From Acidobacteria bacterium OLB17 (GTDB taxonomy: Bacteria > Acidobacteriota > Blastocatellia > Pyrinomonadales > Pyrinomonadaceae), in NCBI GenBank assembly GCA_001567505.1, contig LLEU01000048.1, positions 1 through 58,895 on the forward strand: a stretch of DNA of 58,895 nucleotides, in the 5' to 3' direction. The position numbers were made by a program, and so were the translations under genes. Numbering within the stretch: position 1 is the first letter of the stretch; each line of letters opens with the position of its first letter. The notes below the pieces were generated by a model, which did no database searches, was not told the origin of the DNA, and saw only the letters and a list, made by a program, of their open reading frames with translations. Shown here piece by piece: positions 12,303 to 21,855 of the stretch.

Positions 12303-12784
12303 AATTTATCCTTTAGTTTCGAGTAGGTTTCGGTAAGCGATTCGGGGAGCGTGCGCGTTTCGCCGATCGTCGTCATAAAGTTCGCATCGCCGACCCAACG
12401 CGGCAGTACGTGCATATGATAATGCCCCGCGACGCCCGCACCGGCGGCACGGCCGATGTTCATCCCGCTGTTTATGCCTTCCGGAGAATAGACCGTTCGA
12501 AGGGCGAGATGTGCGGCCTTGTTGAGGTCCATCATCTCGTCGGTCGCGGCTTTCGACGCGGACGTGATGTCGGCAAAGTGCTCAAAGGGAACGATCAGGA
12601 TATGGCCCGCGGCATACGGAAAGATATTGAGGACGACAAAGTTGAACTCGGCACGTTTGAGGATGAATTTTTCCTCATCGGATGCCGAGCTCGCAAGTAT
12701 CGAACAGAAAACGCAGTCGCTGTTTGGGTCAGCACAGCTTTCCTTTATGTATTTATATCGCCAGGGACTCCAAAGAACATCCAT
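12299..12784 (-). CDS. HIT-family nucleotide hydrolase/phosphorylase
   Basis: This 161-residue protein carries the histidine triad HYHMHVLPRW near residue 120 and the N-terminal CVFCSI Cys pair of zinc-containing bacterial HIT proteins. WSPWRYKYI at the start is typical of the Ap4A phosphorylase-like branch. It probably hydrolyses or phosphorolyses dinucleoside polyphosphates or nucleoside phosphoramidates in the cytoplasm. Its ATG overlaps the TAA of the HU-like gene (TAATG), so the two genes form a coupled pair. Confidence 0.92.
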   Translation of the reverse strand: MDVLWSPWRYKYIKESCADPNSDCVFCSILASSASDEEKFILKRAEFNFVVLNIFPYAAGHILIVPFEHFADITSASKAATDEMMDLNKAAHLALRTVYSPEGINSGMNIGRAAGAGVAGHYHMHVLPRWVGDANFMTTIGETRTLPESLTETYSKLKDKF

Positions 12785-13068
12785 TAAGCCTCGTCGGTGT
12801 TGATCAGCTCCTTTAGCTCTTTTCCGGGTTTGAAGTAAGCGACGCGTTTTGCAGGGATGTTGACGGTCGCGCCGGTCTTTGGATTGCGGCCTTGGCGGGA
12901 ATTGCGTTCTCTCACGCGAAAGCTCCCAAATCCGCGCAGCTCGATCTTCTCGCCGCGGTTCAGGCTCGCCGTGATGCTGTCGAAGATGATCTCGACAAGC
13001 TGCTCGGCGTCCTTTTTGGTCATTTCGGCTTCAACAGCAACTCGTTCTACAAGGTCCGCTTTGGTCAT
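12784..13068 (-). CDS. HU/IHF-family DNA-binding protein
   Basis: This 94-residue protein has the full HU/IHF fold: MTKADLVERVAVEAEMTKKD, ELRGFGSFRVRERNSRQGRN and the DNA-binding arm NPKTGATVNIPAKRVAYFKP. It bends and compacts DNA as a homo- or heterodimer. Sequence alone does not separate HU from IHF subunits; the RGFGSF and NPKTG motifs are common to both. It overlaps the HIT gene downstream by one base and lies 48 bases downstream of rpsA on the same strand. An rpsA-IHF neighbourhood is also known in proteobacteria. Confidence 0.95.
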   Translation of the reverse strand: MTKADLVERVAVEAEMTKKDAEQLVEIIFDSITASLNRGEKIELRGFGSFRVRERNSRQGRNPKTGATVNIPAKRVAYFKPGKELKELINTDEA

Positions 13069-13075
13069 TTGTCTA

Positions 13076-13081
13076 ATTGTA
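13076..13081 (-). promoter_or_regulatory. -10-like box TACAAT for the HU-like gene
   Basis: On the minus strand TACAAT lies seven bases before the ATG at 13068. There is no Shine-Dalgarno sequence between them and no clear -35. It would make a nearly leaderless mRNA. Confidence 0.4.
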
Positions 13082-13116
13082 TGGTCAAACGGGCGGAAAA
13101 GGATCCGCCCGGTGAA

Positions 13117-15192
13117 CTAAGCACTTTGTGATTCCGTCTCGGAGCCTTCGCTAGGGGCTTCGGACGTATCGCCGGCAGATTCGGGAGTCTCGGCAGCGGC
13201 CGCTTCGGGTGACGTCGCGGCTTCAACAGGCTCGGAGGCAGCTTCCGCCGAAGCTTCGACGGGAGCGACTTCTTCGGCGGCCGGAGTTTCAGCTTCGGAA
13301 GCGGGCTCCTCGGCTTTCGGGGCATCGTCAGCCTTTGCCTTCTTTTCTTTTTTCGGTTTAGCCTCAGCGGCAGGAGCTTCCTCGGCCTTTGTGCCGAAGC
13401 TGATGTTAGCGAGTTCGGCAAGGCTTGCCATGCCGCCCTTTGCTTCGCTCGAGTAGCTGCGGGTATCTACTACGGGCTCATCATCCTTGCCGACCGCTCG
13501 ATGCGAAAGGCCGATCTTCTGCTCTGCGGCGTCGATGCGAAGGATCTTGAAATCCATATCCTCGCCAAGTTTTGCGACCGATTCCGGACTCTCGACGCGT
13601 TCGTCGGCGAGTTCCGAGATGTGGCAGAGGCCTTCGAGGCCTTCGCCAAGTTCGACGAAGACGCCGAAATTCGTGAATCGCGAGACCTTACCGCGAACGA
13701 CCTGGCCCGGGCGATGCGAGGAAACGAAAGTCTCCCAGGCGCTCGGGGTGAGATCCTTCATCGAGAGAGAAAGACGCTGGTTCCGCTTATCGATGTTAGT
13801 AACGATCGCCTCGACTTCCTGGTCCTTTTTGAGAACATCCTTCGGATGTTTGATCTTCTTGGCCCAGGTGATATCGGAGACGTGCACGAGGCCGTCAATG
13901 CCTTCCTCAAGCTCGACGAATGCGCCGAAATCCGTGATGTTACGGATGCGGCCTGTGATCCGCGTGCCGACAGGGTAACGCAGATCGACGAAATCCCACG
14001 GATTGTCCTGGAACTGCTTCATTCCTAGGCTGATGCGTTTCTCTTCGGTATCCACACCGAGTACCTGAACATCGACCTCGTCGCCCTTGTTGAACATACG
14101 CTTGGGCGACTGAGCACGCCGCGACCAAGAGATCTCCGAAACGTGGACAAGCCCTTCTACGCCCGGCTCAAGTTCAACAAAGACGCCGTAATCCGTTACG
14201 GACGAAACCTTACCCTTGATCTTCGCGCCGACAGGATAGACCTCGATCACGGTTGACCATGGGTCAGGCTGAAGCTGTTTGTAGCCGAGCGAGATCTTGT
14301 CTTTTTCGCGGTCGAGCTTAAGGACCTTGACCTGAACGTGGTCGCCGGTCTTGAACATTTCGCTCGGATGATGGAGGCGTCCCCACGACATATCCGTTAC
14401 GTGGAGAAGGCCGTCGATGCCGCCAATGTCAACGAACGCACCATACTCGGTGAGGTTCTTGATCGTGCCGTCAACGATATAGCCCACGTCAATGTGAGAA
14501 AGAGTCTCGGCCTTTTGGGCATTGACGATCTCATCCGTCATCACCTTACGTGAAAGGACGACGTTGTTGCGGCGGCGGCTGAATTTGATGATCTTGGCTT
14601 CGATCGGGGAATTCAGGTAGCTGTCGAGGCTGTAAACTGGCCGCGAATCAACTTGCGAGCCGGGAAGGAAAGCTTCCACGCCGTCAAGATCGACCTTCAA
14701 TCCGCCTTTTGTCTTTGCGGTAACGTTACCGGTCACAGGTGTGCCGTCAAGGAAAGCCTTTTCAAGGGCATCCCAAGAGCGACGAGCAAGAGCGTCATTT
14801 CGTGAGAGCACGGGCGGGCCGTCGCCGCCGTGCATTGCCTTTAGAACGACCTGGACCTCGTCGCCTTCTTTGACAGAAAGCGTGCCGTCCTCGGCGGTGA
14901 ACTCTTCCGCGGGCACGATGCCTTCCGACTTGTAGCCAAAATCGACCAGCACGCCGCGGTCGGAAACGCCGACCACCTTGCCGTCAACTAGCTGACCCGT
15001 GTGAAAGGTCGCTTGGTCCAGCTCGAACTGTTCGAGAATTGCGCCGAAATCGACATCGCCCGACGACGTCTCTTCCGCGGGTGCGGCCGCTGCCGATGCC
15101 GATGCCGATGTTTGCTCTGCTGCCTGTTGTTTCTCAGCCGAAGATGCTGCAGCCGTCGTTTCTTCGGGTTCCTGTGTTGCCTCGTTAGTCAT
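13117..15192 (-). CDS. rpsA: 30S ribosomal protein S1
   Basis: S1 brings mRNA to the 30S subunit. Six S1 (OB-fold) repeats can be read in order: GQLVDGKVVGVSDRGVLVDF, GTPVTGNVTAKTKGGLKVDL, GYIVDGTIKNLTEYGAFVDI, GAKIKGKVSSVTDYGVFVEL, GTRITGRIRNITDFGAFVEL and GQVVRGKVSRFTNFGVFVEL. The protein is 691 aa, longer than the ~557 aa E. coli form. The excess comes from an Ala/Glu/Thr-rich N-terminal stretch (~50 residues) and a ~100-residue Ala/Glu/Pro/Ser-rich C-terminal tail, both probably disordered. A sigma70-type promoter far upstream gives a long leader, which would suit autoregulation by S1 itself (inference). Confidence 0.97.
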   Translation of the reverse strand: MTNEATQEPEETTAAASSAEKQQAAEQTSASASAAAAPAEETSSGDVDFGAILEQFELDQATFHTGQLVDGKVVGVSDRGVLVDFGYKSEGIVPAEEFTAEDGTLSVKEGDEVQVVLKAMHGGDGPPVLSRNDALARRSWDALEKAFLDGTPVTGNVTAKTKGGLKVDLDGVEAFLPGSQVDSRPVYSLDSYLNSPIEAKIIKFSRRRNNVVLSRKVMTDEIVNAQKAETLSHIDVGYIVDGTIKNLTEYGAFVDIGGIDGLLHVTDMSWGRLHHPSEMFKTGDHVQVKVLKLDREKDKISLGYKQLQPDPWSTVIEVYPVGAKIKGKVSSVTDYGVFVELEPGVEGLVHVSEISWSRRAQSPKRMFNKGDEVDVQVLGVDTEEKRISLGMKQFQDNPWDFVDLRYPVGTRITGRIRNITDFGAFVELEEGIDGLVHVSDITWAKKIKHPKDVLKKDQEVEAIVTNIDKRNQRLSLSMKDLTPSAWETFVSSHRPGQVVRGKVSRFTNFGVFVELGEGLEGLCHISELADERVESPESVAKLGEDMDFKILRIDAAEQKIGLSHRAVGKDDEPVVDTRSYSSEAKGGMASLAELANISFGTKAEEAPAAEAKPKKEKKAKADDAPKAEEPASEAETPAAEEVAPVEASAEAASEPVEAATSPEAAAAETPESAGDTSEAPSEGSETESQSA

Positions 15193-15520
15193 TTACCGGT
15201 AATTTACTTCCTCTAGTTAAATACGCTTTCGGCGCGGTGCCGAATGCGAAATTCTCTTGCCTCAAACCGTTCTCTTAGAACAAGATCCGCGGAATACACC
15301 ATTCCCGTTTGGCTTCTTGATCATTGGGAGCGAAACTTGATCGACAAACTTCGCGATCGTACCCGCTCAAATAAAGAAAAAGCCTTTCGATCACAGTGCC
15401 TTTCCGCTCAAGCTTTGGCAAAACTTAAAAATACAGCCATTTTCCGCCTTTTGTCAAGGCTTTGCTGTCCGAAAGCGTTGAAAAATCTATGTTTTAGCGA
15501 AAGCAGGGCACTCTCGGAAG
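15193..15520 (-). other. Gene-free stretch: rpsA 5' leader and upstream region
   Basis: This 328-base gap between pilT and rpsA holds no convincing gene. A 97-codon rightward open frame (15244-15537) has no recognisable protein and runs into the pilT 3' end. Reading leftward, the stretch holds the rpsA promoter at 15428-15457 and then about 230 bases of untranslated leader, with AGAGGAAG as a possible ribosome site some 15 bases before the ATG. No known regulatory RNA was recognised. Confidence 0.6.
15428..15457 (-). promoter_or_regulatory. Sigma70-type promoter for rpsA
   Basis: On the minus strand, TTGACA (15457-15452), an 18-base spacer ending in TG, and TATTTT (15433-15428). The -35 is a perfect consensus. 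Transcription would start near 15421, giving a leader of about 230 bases. Confidence 0.7.
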
Positions 15521-16675
15521 CTAGTTGCGGACGATAAGGTCCCCGACCGTGCCGACGCCGCTCGAACGCTCCATTTCTTCCTTTGCGATGGTCGAGGTGT
15601 TGTGGATGCCGGCAAGGCGCAGGCGGAACTCGTCCGGATTGGTCGAACCGCGTAATGCTTCGTCGAGCGAGATAAGGCCCGACTGGTATAGATAGAACAG
15701 CGATTGGTCGAACGTCTGCATACCGTATTGCGACGTTCCTGCCGCGATCGCGTCGCGGATCGACGACGTTTTGTCCTCGTGCAGGATGTAATCGCGGATA
15801 AGCGGTGTCGAGACCAAGATCTCGACGGCGGGAATTCGGCTGTTGCCCTTTGAGGACTTCATCAGGCGTTGCGAAACTACAGCCTTTAGGAGGCCGCCGA
15901 GCTGAATGCGCACGGATTTCTGCTGATATGGCGGAAATGCTGAAATGATTCGAGTTAGCGTCTCGGCCGCATCGAGCGTATGGAGCGTCGAGAGCACAAG
16001 GTGGCCTGTCTCGGCCGCGACAAGCGCGGTCTCGATCGTCTCAAGGTCGCGCATTTCGCCTACGAGGATCACATCCGGGTCCTGTCGGAGGCTGCCGCGC
16101 AGGGCTTCGGCAAAATTCCGGGTATCGACATCGACCTCACGCTGCGTGATGAAGGATTCCTTGTCCTTGTGCAGGAACTCGATCGGGTCCTCGATCGTGA
16201 CAATGTGGCAGTTCCGATTCTGGTTGATGTGGTCAACTATCGCGGCCAGAGTGGTCGATTTACCCGAGCCCGTCGTTCCCGTAACCAGCACAAGGCCGCG
16301 CTTTTCGTCGGCGATGTTATTGAGGATCGGCGGCAATCCAAGTTCGGCAAAGCCGCGGATCGTGTCCGAAATAACGCGGGCGACGATCCCGATCGAATTC
16401 CGCTGCTGAAAGATATTTACGCGAAAACGGCCAAGCCCGTTCACGCCGTAGCCGATATCGACCTCCAAAGAGTCCTTAAAATGCTGCTTTTGGCGGTTCG
16501 ACATCATGGAGAATGCCATCTCCAGGGTCTCATCCTGCGAAAGTTTCGGGACACCGCCGAGCGGTTTGAGTTCGCCCGTAATACGGACGACCGGGAAGGA
16601 GCCCGCCCTGAGATGCAGGTCGGACGCGCCGAAGCTCATTGCCATTCGCAGGAGGTCGTCGATACGGGTGGACAT
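15521..16675 (-). CDS. pilT: Type IV pilus retraction ATPase PilT
   Basis: PilT is the hexameric ATPase that depolymerises type IV pili and so powers twitching motility. The 384-residue protein has the N-terminal PAS-like region (GASDLHLRAGSFPVVRITGE), Walker A GTTGSGKSTT near residue 135, the Asp box (VTIEDPIEF), Walker B (DPDVILVGEMRD) and the His box (GHLVLSTLHT). The retraction signature is present as AIAAGTSQYGMQTFDQSL. No other pilus gene is in the window, so the pilus operons lie elsewhere. No Shine-Dalgarno sequence precedes the ATG. Confidence 0.96.
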   Translation of the reverse strand: MSTRIDDLLRMAMSFGASDLHLRAGSFPVVRITGELKPLGGVPKLSQDETLEMAFSMMSNRQKQHFKDSLEVDIGYGVNGLGRFRVNIFQQRNSIGIVARVISDTIRGFAELGLPPILNNIADEKRGLVLVTGTTGSGKSTTLAAIVDHINQNRNCHIVTIEDPIEFLHKDKESFITQREVDVDTRNFAEALRGSLRQDPDVILVGEMRDLETIETALVAAETGHLVLSTLHTLDAAETLTRIISAFPPYQQKSVRIQLGGLLKAVVSQRLMKSSKGNSRIPAVEILVSTPLIRDYILHEDKTSSIRDAIAAGTSQYGMQTFDQSLFYLYQSGLISLDEALRGSTNPDEFRLRLAGIHNTSTIAKEEMERSSGVGTVGDLIVRN

Positions 16676-16871
16676 ATTGAACGAAATTCAGGCCAAAGAA
16701 AAAGGAACTGTTGAGGCCTTCTTCGAGGAATCGGAGCACCGTGGATCTGCAGGATGGCAACGATCGGGTGCTCTGACCATTTTACGGCGAATGAAGATGC
16801 CGCGTCAATACTTTTGATCGTCCGGAAATGTGAGGCGGGCCGACGGCTGGATCCTCCGCCGGCCCCAAGGG

Positions 16872-17414
16872 TTAGAACGGCAGTGCCGTAAAATCAAGAT
16901 CGGAGACCGAATCGTTGAGGGTGACGGTCCTTGTGGTCGTCGAGAATGTAAAACGCCTGCTCGCGATCGAGATGATGCAAGTCTCGCCGGCCTGCAGCCC
17001 GTCAAATCGATAGTAGCCGAACGAGCTCGAAAGGGTTCGGAATGTAGTTCCGTTCGCGGTCGTCAACGTGACGATCACGTTCTTGATGCCTGCGCCGTTC
17101 GCGGTCAGGATGCGGCCGGCAACGGCAACCTCTGCCGCCGTAGTCTCGAGTTCCGCCTGCCAGAAGCCTCCACGTAGAATGTATGGGGCCTCACCGGAAT
17201 TGAACGCCGCGGGCTGCCCTGTCGTGCCCGACAGCGTGAACGTACCGCCGCTGCTCGTTGTATTTCCGCCGCCCGCGATCACGCTTTGAGTGATCGTGTA
17301 CGGGCCGCCTGATTGGGCCGAAGCCGTCAGGCCTAGGACGAAGACGCAAAGGATCGTGCAAAGGGCGGGAAGTATCGAAAGTCCTCGATACCGGCAACTG
17401 TTATTGTTTGTCAT
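16872..17414 (-). CDS. Exported protein with carboxypeptidase-regulatory-like (Cna-B type) domain
   Basis: The protein has 180 residues. A signal peptide runs to about residue 34 (hydrophobic ALCTILCVFVLGLTASAQ). Next is a short region common in exported proteins of this type (ITQSVIAGGGNTTSSGGTFT, then GTTGQPA and LRGGFWQ). From about residue 96 the sequence (AVAGRILTANGAGIKNVIVT, FGYYRFDGLQAGETCIISI) matches the beta-sandwich carboxypeptidase-regulatory-like fold, usually a structural or adhesive module on the surface. Function is unknown. It is divergent from the 17619 gene. Confidence 0.75.
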   Translation of the reverse strand: MTNNNSCRYRGLSILPALCTILCVFVLGLTASAQSGGPYTITQSVIAGGGNTTSSGGTFTLSGTTGQPAAFNSGEAPYILRGGFWQAELETTAAEVAVAGRILTANGAGIKNVIVTLTTANGTTFRTLSSSFGYYRFDGLQAGETCIISIASRRFTFSTTTRTVTLNDSVSDLDFTALPF

Positions 17415-17603
17415 ACTTTAACCTCGCTTTTGTATCCGCGAATGCCGTCGCCCAATTAACAAGATCTGCGGAAAGGATACCAACAGATACTCCATTTCTG
17501 CCCGAACTGTCAACTTCTTTCCGTGCGGTCCGAATCCTAGGTCGACTGACCGAATTGAACACGCAGCTGCTTGGACGGATTCGACAAGCAGCGGACTCCG
17601 TTC

Positions 17604-17609
17604 TAAAAT
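17604..17609 (+). promoter_or_regulatory. -10-like box TAAAAT close to the start of the beta-propeller gene
   Basis: TAAAAT ends nine bases before the ATG at 17619. No ribosome site is present between the box and the ATG, so the mRNA would be leaderless or nearly so. Confidence 0.4.
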
Positions 17610-17618
17610 CAGGCTTTC

Positions 17619-18650
17619 ATGGGGAAAGCAGGGACAATACTTTCTGTAACACCGCCGTTCGCCTTGCCGGGCGCCGAGATCATTGTCGCGTGCGAGGGTT
17701 TCGAGCTTGACCTCGCGGGCGAATGCGGCCTTTTTGCAGGTGAGCGGCAATGTCAGACGGTTGCAGCTTCAAGGGAAAGGGTGATCGCCCGGCTTCCGAA
17801 AGACCTTGCAGGTGGCGCGGCTGCATTGACGCTACGCAGCGGCGGTGAATCGAGCGCCGCAAAACAGATCGTCGTCGGCCGTATGCTCGCCGACGATATG
17901 CACCTTGTCGCGAATCCCGCGGTCGATCCTTCGGACGATTCCCTGATACTTACCCGTTCGGGTTCGCGAGGGCAGCAGCTTCCTGTGACGCTCTTTCGCC
18001 TTGAGACCGATGGATTCCTCGACGAATTCCCGGAAGCGATAATGAACCCGACCTCGGTCGCCTTCAACCGTGATGGCGAACTGTTCGTTACAAATCGCGC
18101 TGAAGGTGAGGTCTATCAGGTAGATAGAAGCGGTTCGTATTCGACCTTCGCGATGGGATTGGGGATCGCGTCAGGCCTTGCTTTCGATAAAACGGGTGTG
18201 ATGTATGTCGGCGACCGCACGGGCACGATCTTTCGCGTGCATGAGTTCTCGGATGTCGAGCCTTTCGCCGCCGTAGAACCTTCGGTCGCAGCGCATCATC
18301 TTGCTTTCTCGCCGAATGGTGAGCTTTATTTGACGGCTCCGGGCTTTGCGAGCAAGGACGGGATCTACAAGATCACTTCGGACGGCGCCGTTTCGATGTT
18401 CTACGGGAAACTCGGAAGGCCGCAGGGAATGGCGTTCGACATTTCGGGCGATATGTACGTCGCCGCCTGCCATCAGGGACGTCGCGGTATCGTAAAGATA
18501 AAGGCCGACGGGTCATCTGTCGAACTTCTTGTGTCCGGAGATAACGTTGTCGGCCTTTGTTTTACCCGCCAGGGCGAAATGGTCGTCGCCACCGGCGATA
18601 TCGTCTATTCGATCCCGTGCGGGATCTACGGTGCGATCTTGTCGCAATGA
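17619..18650 (+). CDS. IPT/TIG plus SMP-30/NHL-like beta-propeller protein
   Basis: This 343-residue protein has no obvious signal peptide. Residues ~5-90 (ILSVTPPFALPGAEIIVACE, ending KQIVVG) look like an IPT/TIG immunoglobulin-like domain. Residues ~95-340 carry repeated blades such as PTSVAFNRDGELFVTNR, ASGLAFDKTGVMYVGDR, AHHLAFSPNGELYLTAP and PQGMAFDISGDMYVAAC. These are typical of NHL/SMP-30-like propellers. It may be a lactonase-like enzyme or a binding scaffold; catalytic residues could not be assigned. It converges with the DUF2911 gene eight bases downstream. Confidence 0.75.
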   Translation: MGKAGTILSVTPPFALPGAEIIVACEGFELDLAGECGLFAGERQCQTVAASRERVIARLPKDLAGGAAALTLRSGGESSAAKQIVVGRMLADDMHLVANPAVDPSDDSLILTRSGSRGQQLPVTLFRLETDGFLDEFPEAIMNPTSVAFNRDGELFVTNRAEGEVYQVDRSGSYSTFAMGLGIASGLAFDKTGVMYVGDRTGTIFRVHEFSDVEPFAAVEPSVAAHHLAFSPNGELYLTAPGFASKDGIYKITSDGAVSMFYGKLGRPQGMAFDISGDMYVAACHQGRRGIVKIKADGSSVELLVSGDNVVGLCFTRQGEMVVATGDIVYSIPCGIYGAILSQ

Positions 18651-18658
18651 AAAGCTAA

Positions 18659-19611
18659 CTAACTGCCTTTCTTCATCGCCTCGATCTGTTTTTCTAGATT
18701 CGACGTGTTCTCGCCTGCGGCCTTGCCGACCGTGACGCCGCGTTCTGCTGCCTTCAGGGCATCGGCATTGCGTCCGAGATTCATTAGGATCGTGGCCTGC
18801 TGAGCGAGATCCTTCATCGTAGCCTTTTGCGCGACCTTCGCTTCCGAACGCTTTAGAGCCATCTCGAACCAGACATTCGCCTCGGACATACGCTTATTCG
18901 CTTTTGCGTAGCTGCCTGCCGCCAGTGGAGCGCCGGGATCGCTCGGATCGGCCGCTGCGACGAATTCTCGTAAATGCCCAATGGTCGCGCCGACAACATC
19001 CTTTACCTGAACGGTGAACGGTACGCGAACCTTGTCCCAGCTAAGCACGACCGTCGCCGAATCATCCGTCACGTTGTCGATCGAATATGTGAGCAGTTCG
19101 GTGTTCGAGCCCGAAGCTTCCGGCTTTGCCATTACGCGCAACGCGTCCTTTGCGGCATCGTAACTAAAGCTGCCCCATTGGCCTGCATCCTTATTGAAGA
19201 TGACCGTCCACTCGCCCTTCTCCGGGATCATATGCAAGCTGTACTTGCGGCCGGAAGCGGTTTGCCGTTGACGAGAAGGTCATCGGTGGTCGAGAAGACG
19301 GTTGCTTCATTCGCGCCTGCTCGCCAAATGTGGCCGAAAGGCACGAGCGGCTCGCCCGCTTTGTGCTGCATCGAGTTGTCGAGCGTCGCCTCGCCTTTTG
19401 CACGTGCGGCCATCTCTTCCGGGGCCGCCGCGAAGATCGTGCGTCCCTTTACGGCCGGGCGGCTGTAGAGGACCGAGATCTGGGTGGAGCCGATGGTTTG
19501 CATGACCTCGGCCTTTTGACTTGCCCGCGGCGTCGGCGGACGGTTCTGGGCCGCTGCGACAGTAGCGCCGAAGCACAGTACGACAAATAAAAGAAAAGTG
19601 CGTGACCTCAT
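18659..19611 (-). CDS. Exported DUF2911 protein with helical C-terminal region (one frame break near 19248)
   Basis: A signal peptide (FLLFVVLCFGATVAAAQ) is followed by the DUF2911 core: VLYSRPAVKGRTIFAA, HIWRAGANEATVFSTTDDLL and VNGKPLPA. In the sequence as given the frame then stops. Restoring one G (GCCGGCAAG for GCCGCAAG, about 19248) gives GKYSLHMIPEKGEWTVIFNK, which is exactly the expected continuation. The rest includes a beta-rich part and, from about residue 240, a helical region (KRMSEANVWFEMALKRSEAK, then QQATILMNLGRNADALKAAE) that looks TPR-like. The full length is about 317 aa. DUF2911 has no established biochemical role. A TATAGT box (19653-19648) and GGGAGA precede the ATG. Confidence 0.85.
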
Positions 19612-19647
19612 AGAAAATCTCCCGTAGAAATTGAATTTGTAAACGAA

Positions 19648-19653
19648 ACTATA
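19648..19653 (-). promoter_or_regulatory. -10 box TATAGT of the DUF2911 gene
   Basis: TATAGT on the minus strand lies 36 bases before the ATG. A TTGAAC 19 bases further upstream is a possible -35. A GGGAGA ribosome site lies about eight bases before the ATG. Confidence 0.45.
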
Positions 19654-19683
19654 CCACTTCTTTGGCCCAACCGTTCAAGAAGA

Positions 19684-19717
19684 AGGCTTCGTCTCGTTTT
19701 AGTTCGACACGAAGCCT
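19684..19717 (-). terminator. Terminator hairpin after the EF-G gene
   Basis: AGGCTTCGT (19684-19692) pairs perfectly with ACGAAGCCT (19709-19717), nine base pairs around a 16-base loop. On the minus strand it is followed by TCTTCTT. It separates the EF-G gene from the DUF2911 gene. Confidence 0.7.
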
Positions 19718-19750
19718 CGAAAATGCGAAAACACAAGCGGGACGAACGCT

Positions 19751-21855
19751 CTACTCGTCGTCGTCGTGAGCGCGAACGCGGCCGGCGGCGACCGCTTCGT
19801 CGATCACCTTTTGCGCCAAGTTGTGAGGCAGCGGATCATAATGCGAGAACTGCATATGATACGATCCGCGGGCCTGGGTGACAGAATTCAGCTTTGACTG
19901 ATAGTCAAGCATTTCCGAAAGCGGGACCTTTGCCTTGATGACCTGTTGTTTTCCGCGCATATCCATTCCGCCGACGCGTCCTCGCCGCGAATTCAGGTCG
20001 CCCATAATATCGCCGGAAACTTCCTGCGGCGTGAATACCTCGACGTCCATTATCGGCTCAAGAAGGGTCGGCTTTGCCCGTTCCATTGCCGCCCGAAAAG
20101 CCTTGCGGCCGGCGGCTTTGAACGAGTGTTCATCAGAATCGACGGTATGATAACTGCCGTCGATGAGCGTGACCTTGAAATCAACGAGCGGATAGCCGGC
20201 GACGGCTCCCTGTGCCGCCGCCTCTAGGATCCCTTTTTCGATCGCCGGCCGGAAATTCTGCGGAACAGCACCGCCGAAGATCTTATCGACCCACTCAAAG
20301 CCCGCACCGCGTTCGAGCGGTTCGAAGATCACCTTGCAATCGCCGAATTGCCCGCGGCCGCCGGACTGTTTCTTGTGCCGGCCCTGAACTTCGCAAGATT
20401 GCGTGATCGTCTCCTTATACGGGACCTTCGGCGGATGGAGTGTTACCTCGACGTGGTAGCGTTTGTCGAGTTTATCGACGACCGTCTCGATATGAAGCTG
20501 CCCGGAACCGGAGAGGATGAATTCTTTCGTCTGCGGGTCACGCTCGAACGTAAGGCTCGGGTCCTCTTCAAGAACCTTGTGTAGCGCGACCGAGATCTTC
20601 TCTTCGTCGGCACGTGATTTCGGCTCGATGGCGAACGCGATCGCGGCCTCCGGATATTCGACCTTTGGATAGACGATCGGTTTTGCCTTATCGCTCAAGG
20701 TATCGCCCGTCTGCGTGTCCTTTAACTTTACGACCGCAATGATGTCGCCCGTCTGTGCCGAATCGACCTTTTCGAGCGTCTTTCCGGCGATCAAATGGAG
20801 GGCACCGAGCCGCTCGGCCGTGTCTCGAGATGTGTTCTGGACGGTCGCGTCCGCGGCGATCTTGCCGCTTACGATCTTCATAACGTTGATGCGGCCCGCG
20901 AACGGGTCGGCGATCGTGCGGAACACATATGCCGAGAAAGGTTCGTCATTGCTGTATTTCCTGGCGATACGGTCGCCCGAATGGTCGGCGTTCGCAAATC
21001 CGTATTCTGCCTCGTGAGTTGCCGGGTTCGGGGCGAATTCGACGATGTGATCGAGCAGGAGTTGAAGCCCGACCAGATTCGCCGACGAAACGGCGTAAAC
21101 GGGGCAGAGTTTGCTGCTTGCGATCGCTTGGCAAGGTTCGGATAGATATCTTCCTCGGGGAGCGTGCCTTCGGCAAAGTATTTTTCCATCAGGGCGTCGT
21201 CCGATTCGGCGACGATCTCGATCAGGCGTTCGCGAGTGCGTTCGAAGACGTCGCGTCCGTCTTCCGGTATCGGTATCTCTTTCGCCTTTCCATTCTCGTC
21301 GAACGAATATGCCTTTTGATGAACTACATCGACAACGCCTTTGAAATCACCTTCTTTCCCGATGGGAAGCGAAAAGGGCACGATCGAGCGTGCGAAACTT
21401 GACGTTGCGGTCTCGAGTGCGTGGCCGAAATCGGCATGCTCCTTGTCGATCTTATTGATGACCATAAACCTCGGCAGGAGGAATTCGTTCGCGTACTGCC
21501 AGGTCTTTTCCGTCTGCACCTCGATGCCGTGAACTCCGTCAACCACGACCAAGGCGCAATCCGCCACGCGTAATGCAGGCCTTGCGTGCGACACGAACGC
21601 GGCGTAACCAGGCGTATCGATCAGGTTGATCTTGGTGTCCTTGTATTCAAGATGTGCGAAGTTGTTGTTGAGCGAGACTTTGCGTTCGATCGAATCTTCA
21701 TCGAAATCGGTCACGGTCGTGCCTTCATCGACCTTTCCCCAGCGAGGCGTCGCACCGGCGACGTACAAAAGCGACGCGACGAGCTGGGTTTTACCCGCGT
21801 CGCCGTGACCAATGACAGCCAGATTTCTGATGTTCTCAGTATTGAATGCTTTCAT
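19751..21855 (-). CDS. fusA: Elongation factor G paralogue, EF-G2-like (one frame break near 21127)
   Basis: This is a translational GTPase of the EF-G family, about 701 aa once repaired. G1 reads GHGDAGKT, G3 DTPGYAAF and G4 NKIDK. Domains IV and V follow, with GGRGQFGDCKVIFEPLERGA and the C-terminal NSVTQARGSYHMQFSHYDPL. In G3 the usual DTPGH histidine is Tyr, and switch I (DFDEDSIERKVSL) differs from canonical EF-G. It is therefore probably the secondary EF-G type rather than the main factor. The frame is lost at LAK (about 21127); adding one C on the plus strand gives AIASSKLCPVYAVSSANLVG. The start at 21855 (MKAFNTENIRN) is set by AAGGAG 13 bases upstream. Confidence 0.9.

Noticed and set aside
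15244..15537. 97-codon rightward open frame between rpsA and pilT
   Set aside because: No ribosome site or recognisable domain; it covers the rpsA leader and runs into the antisense end of pilT.
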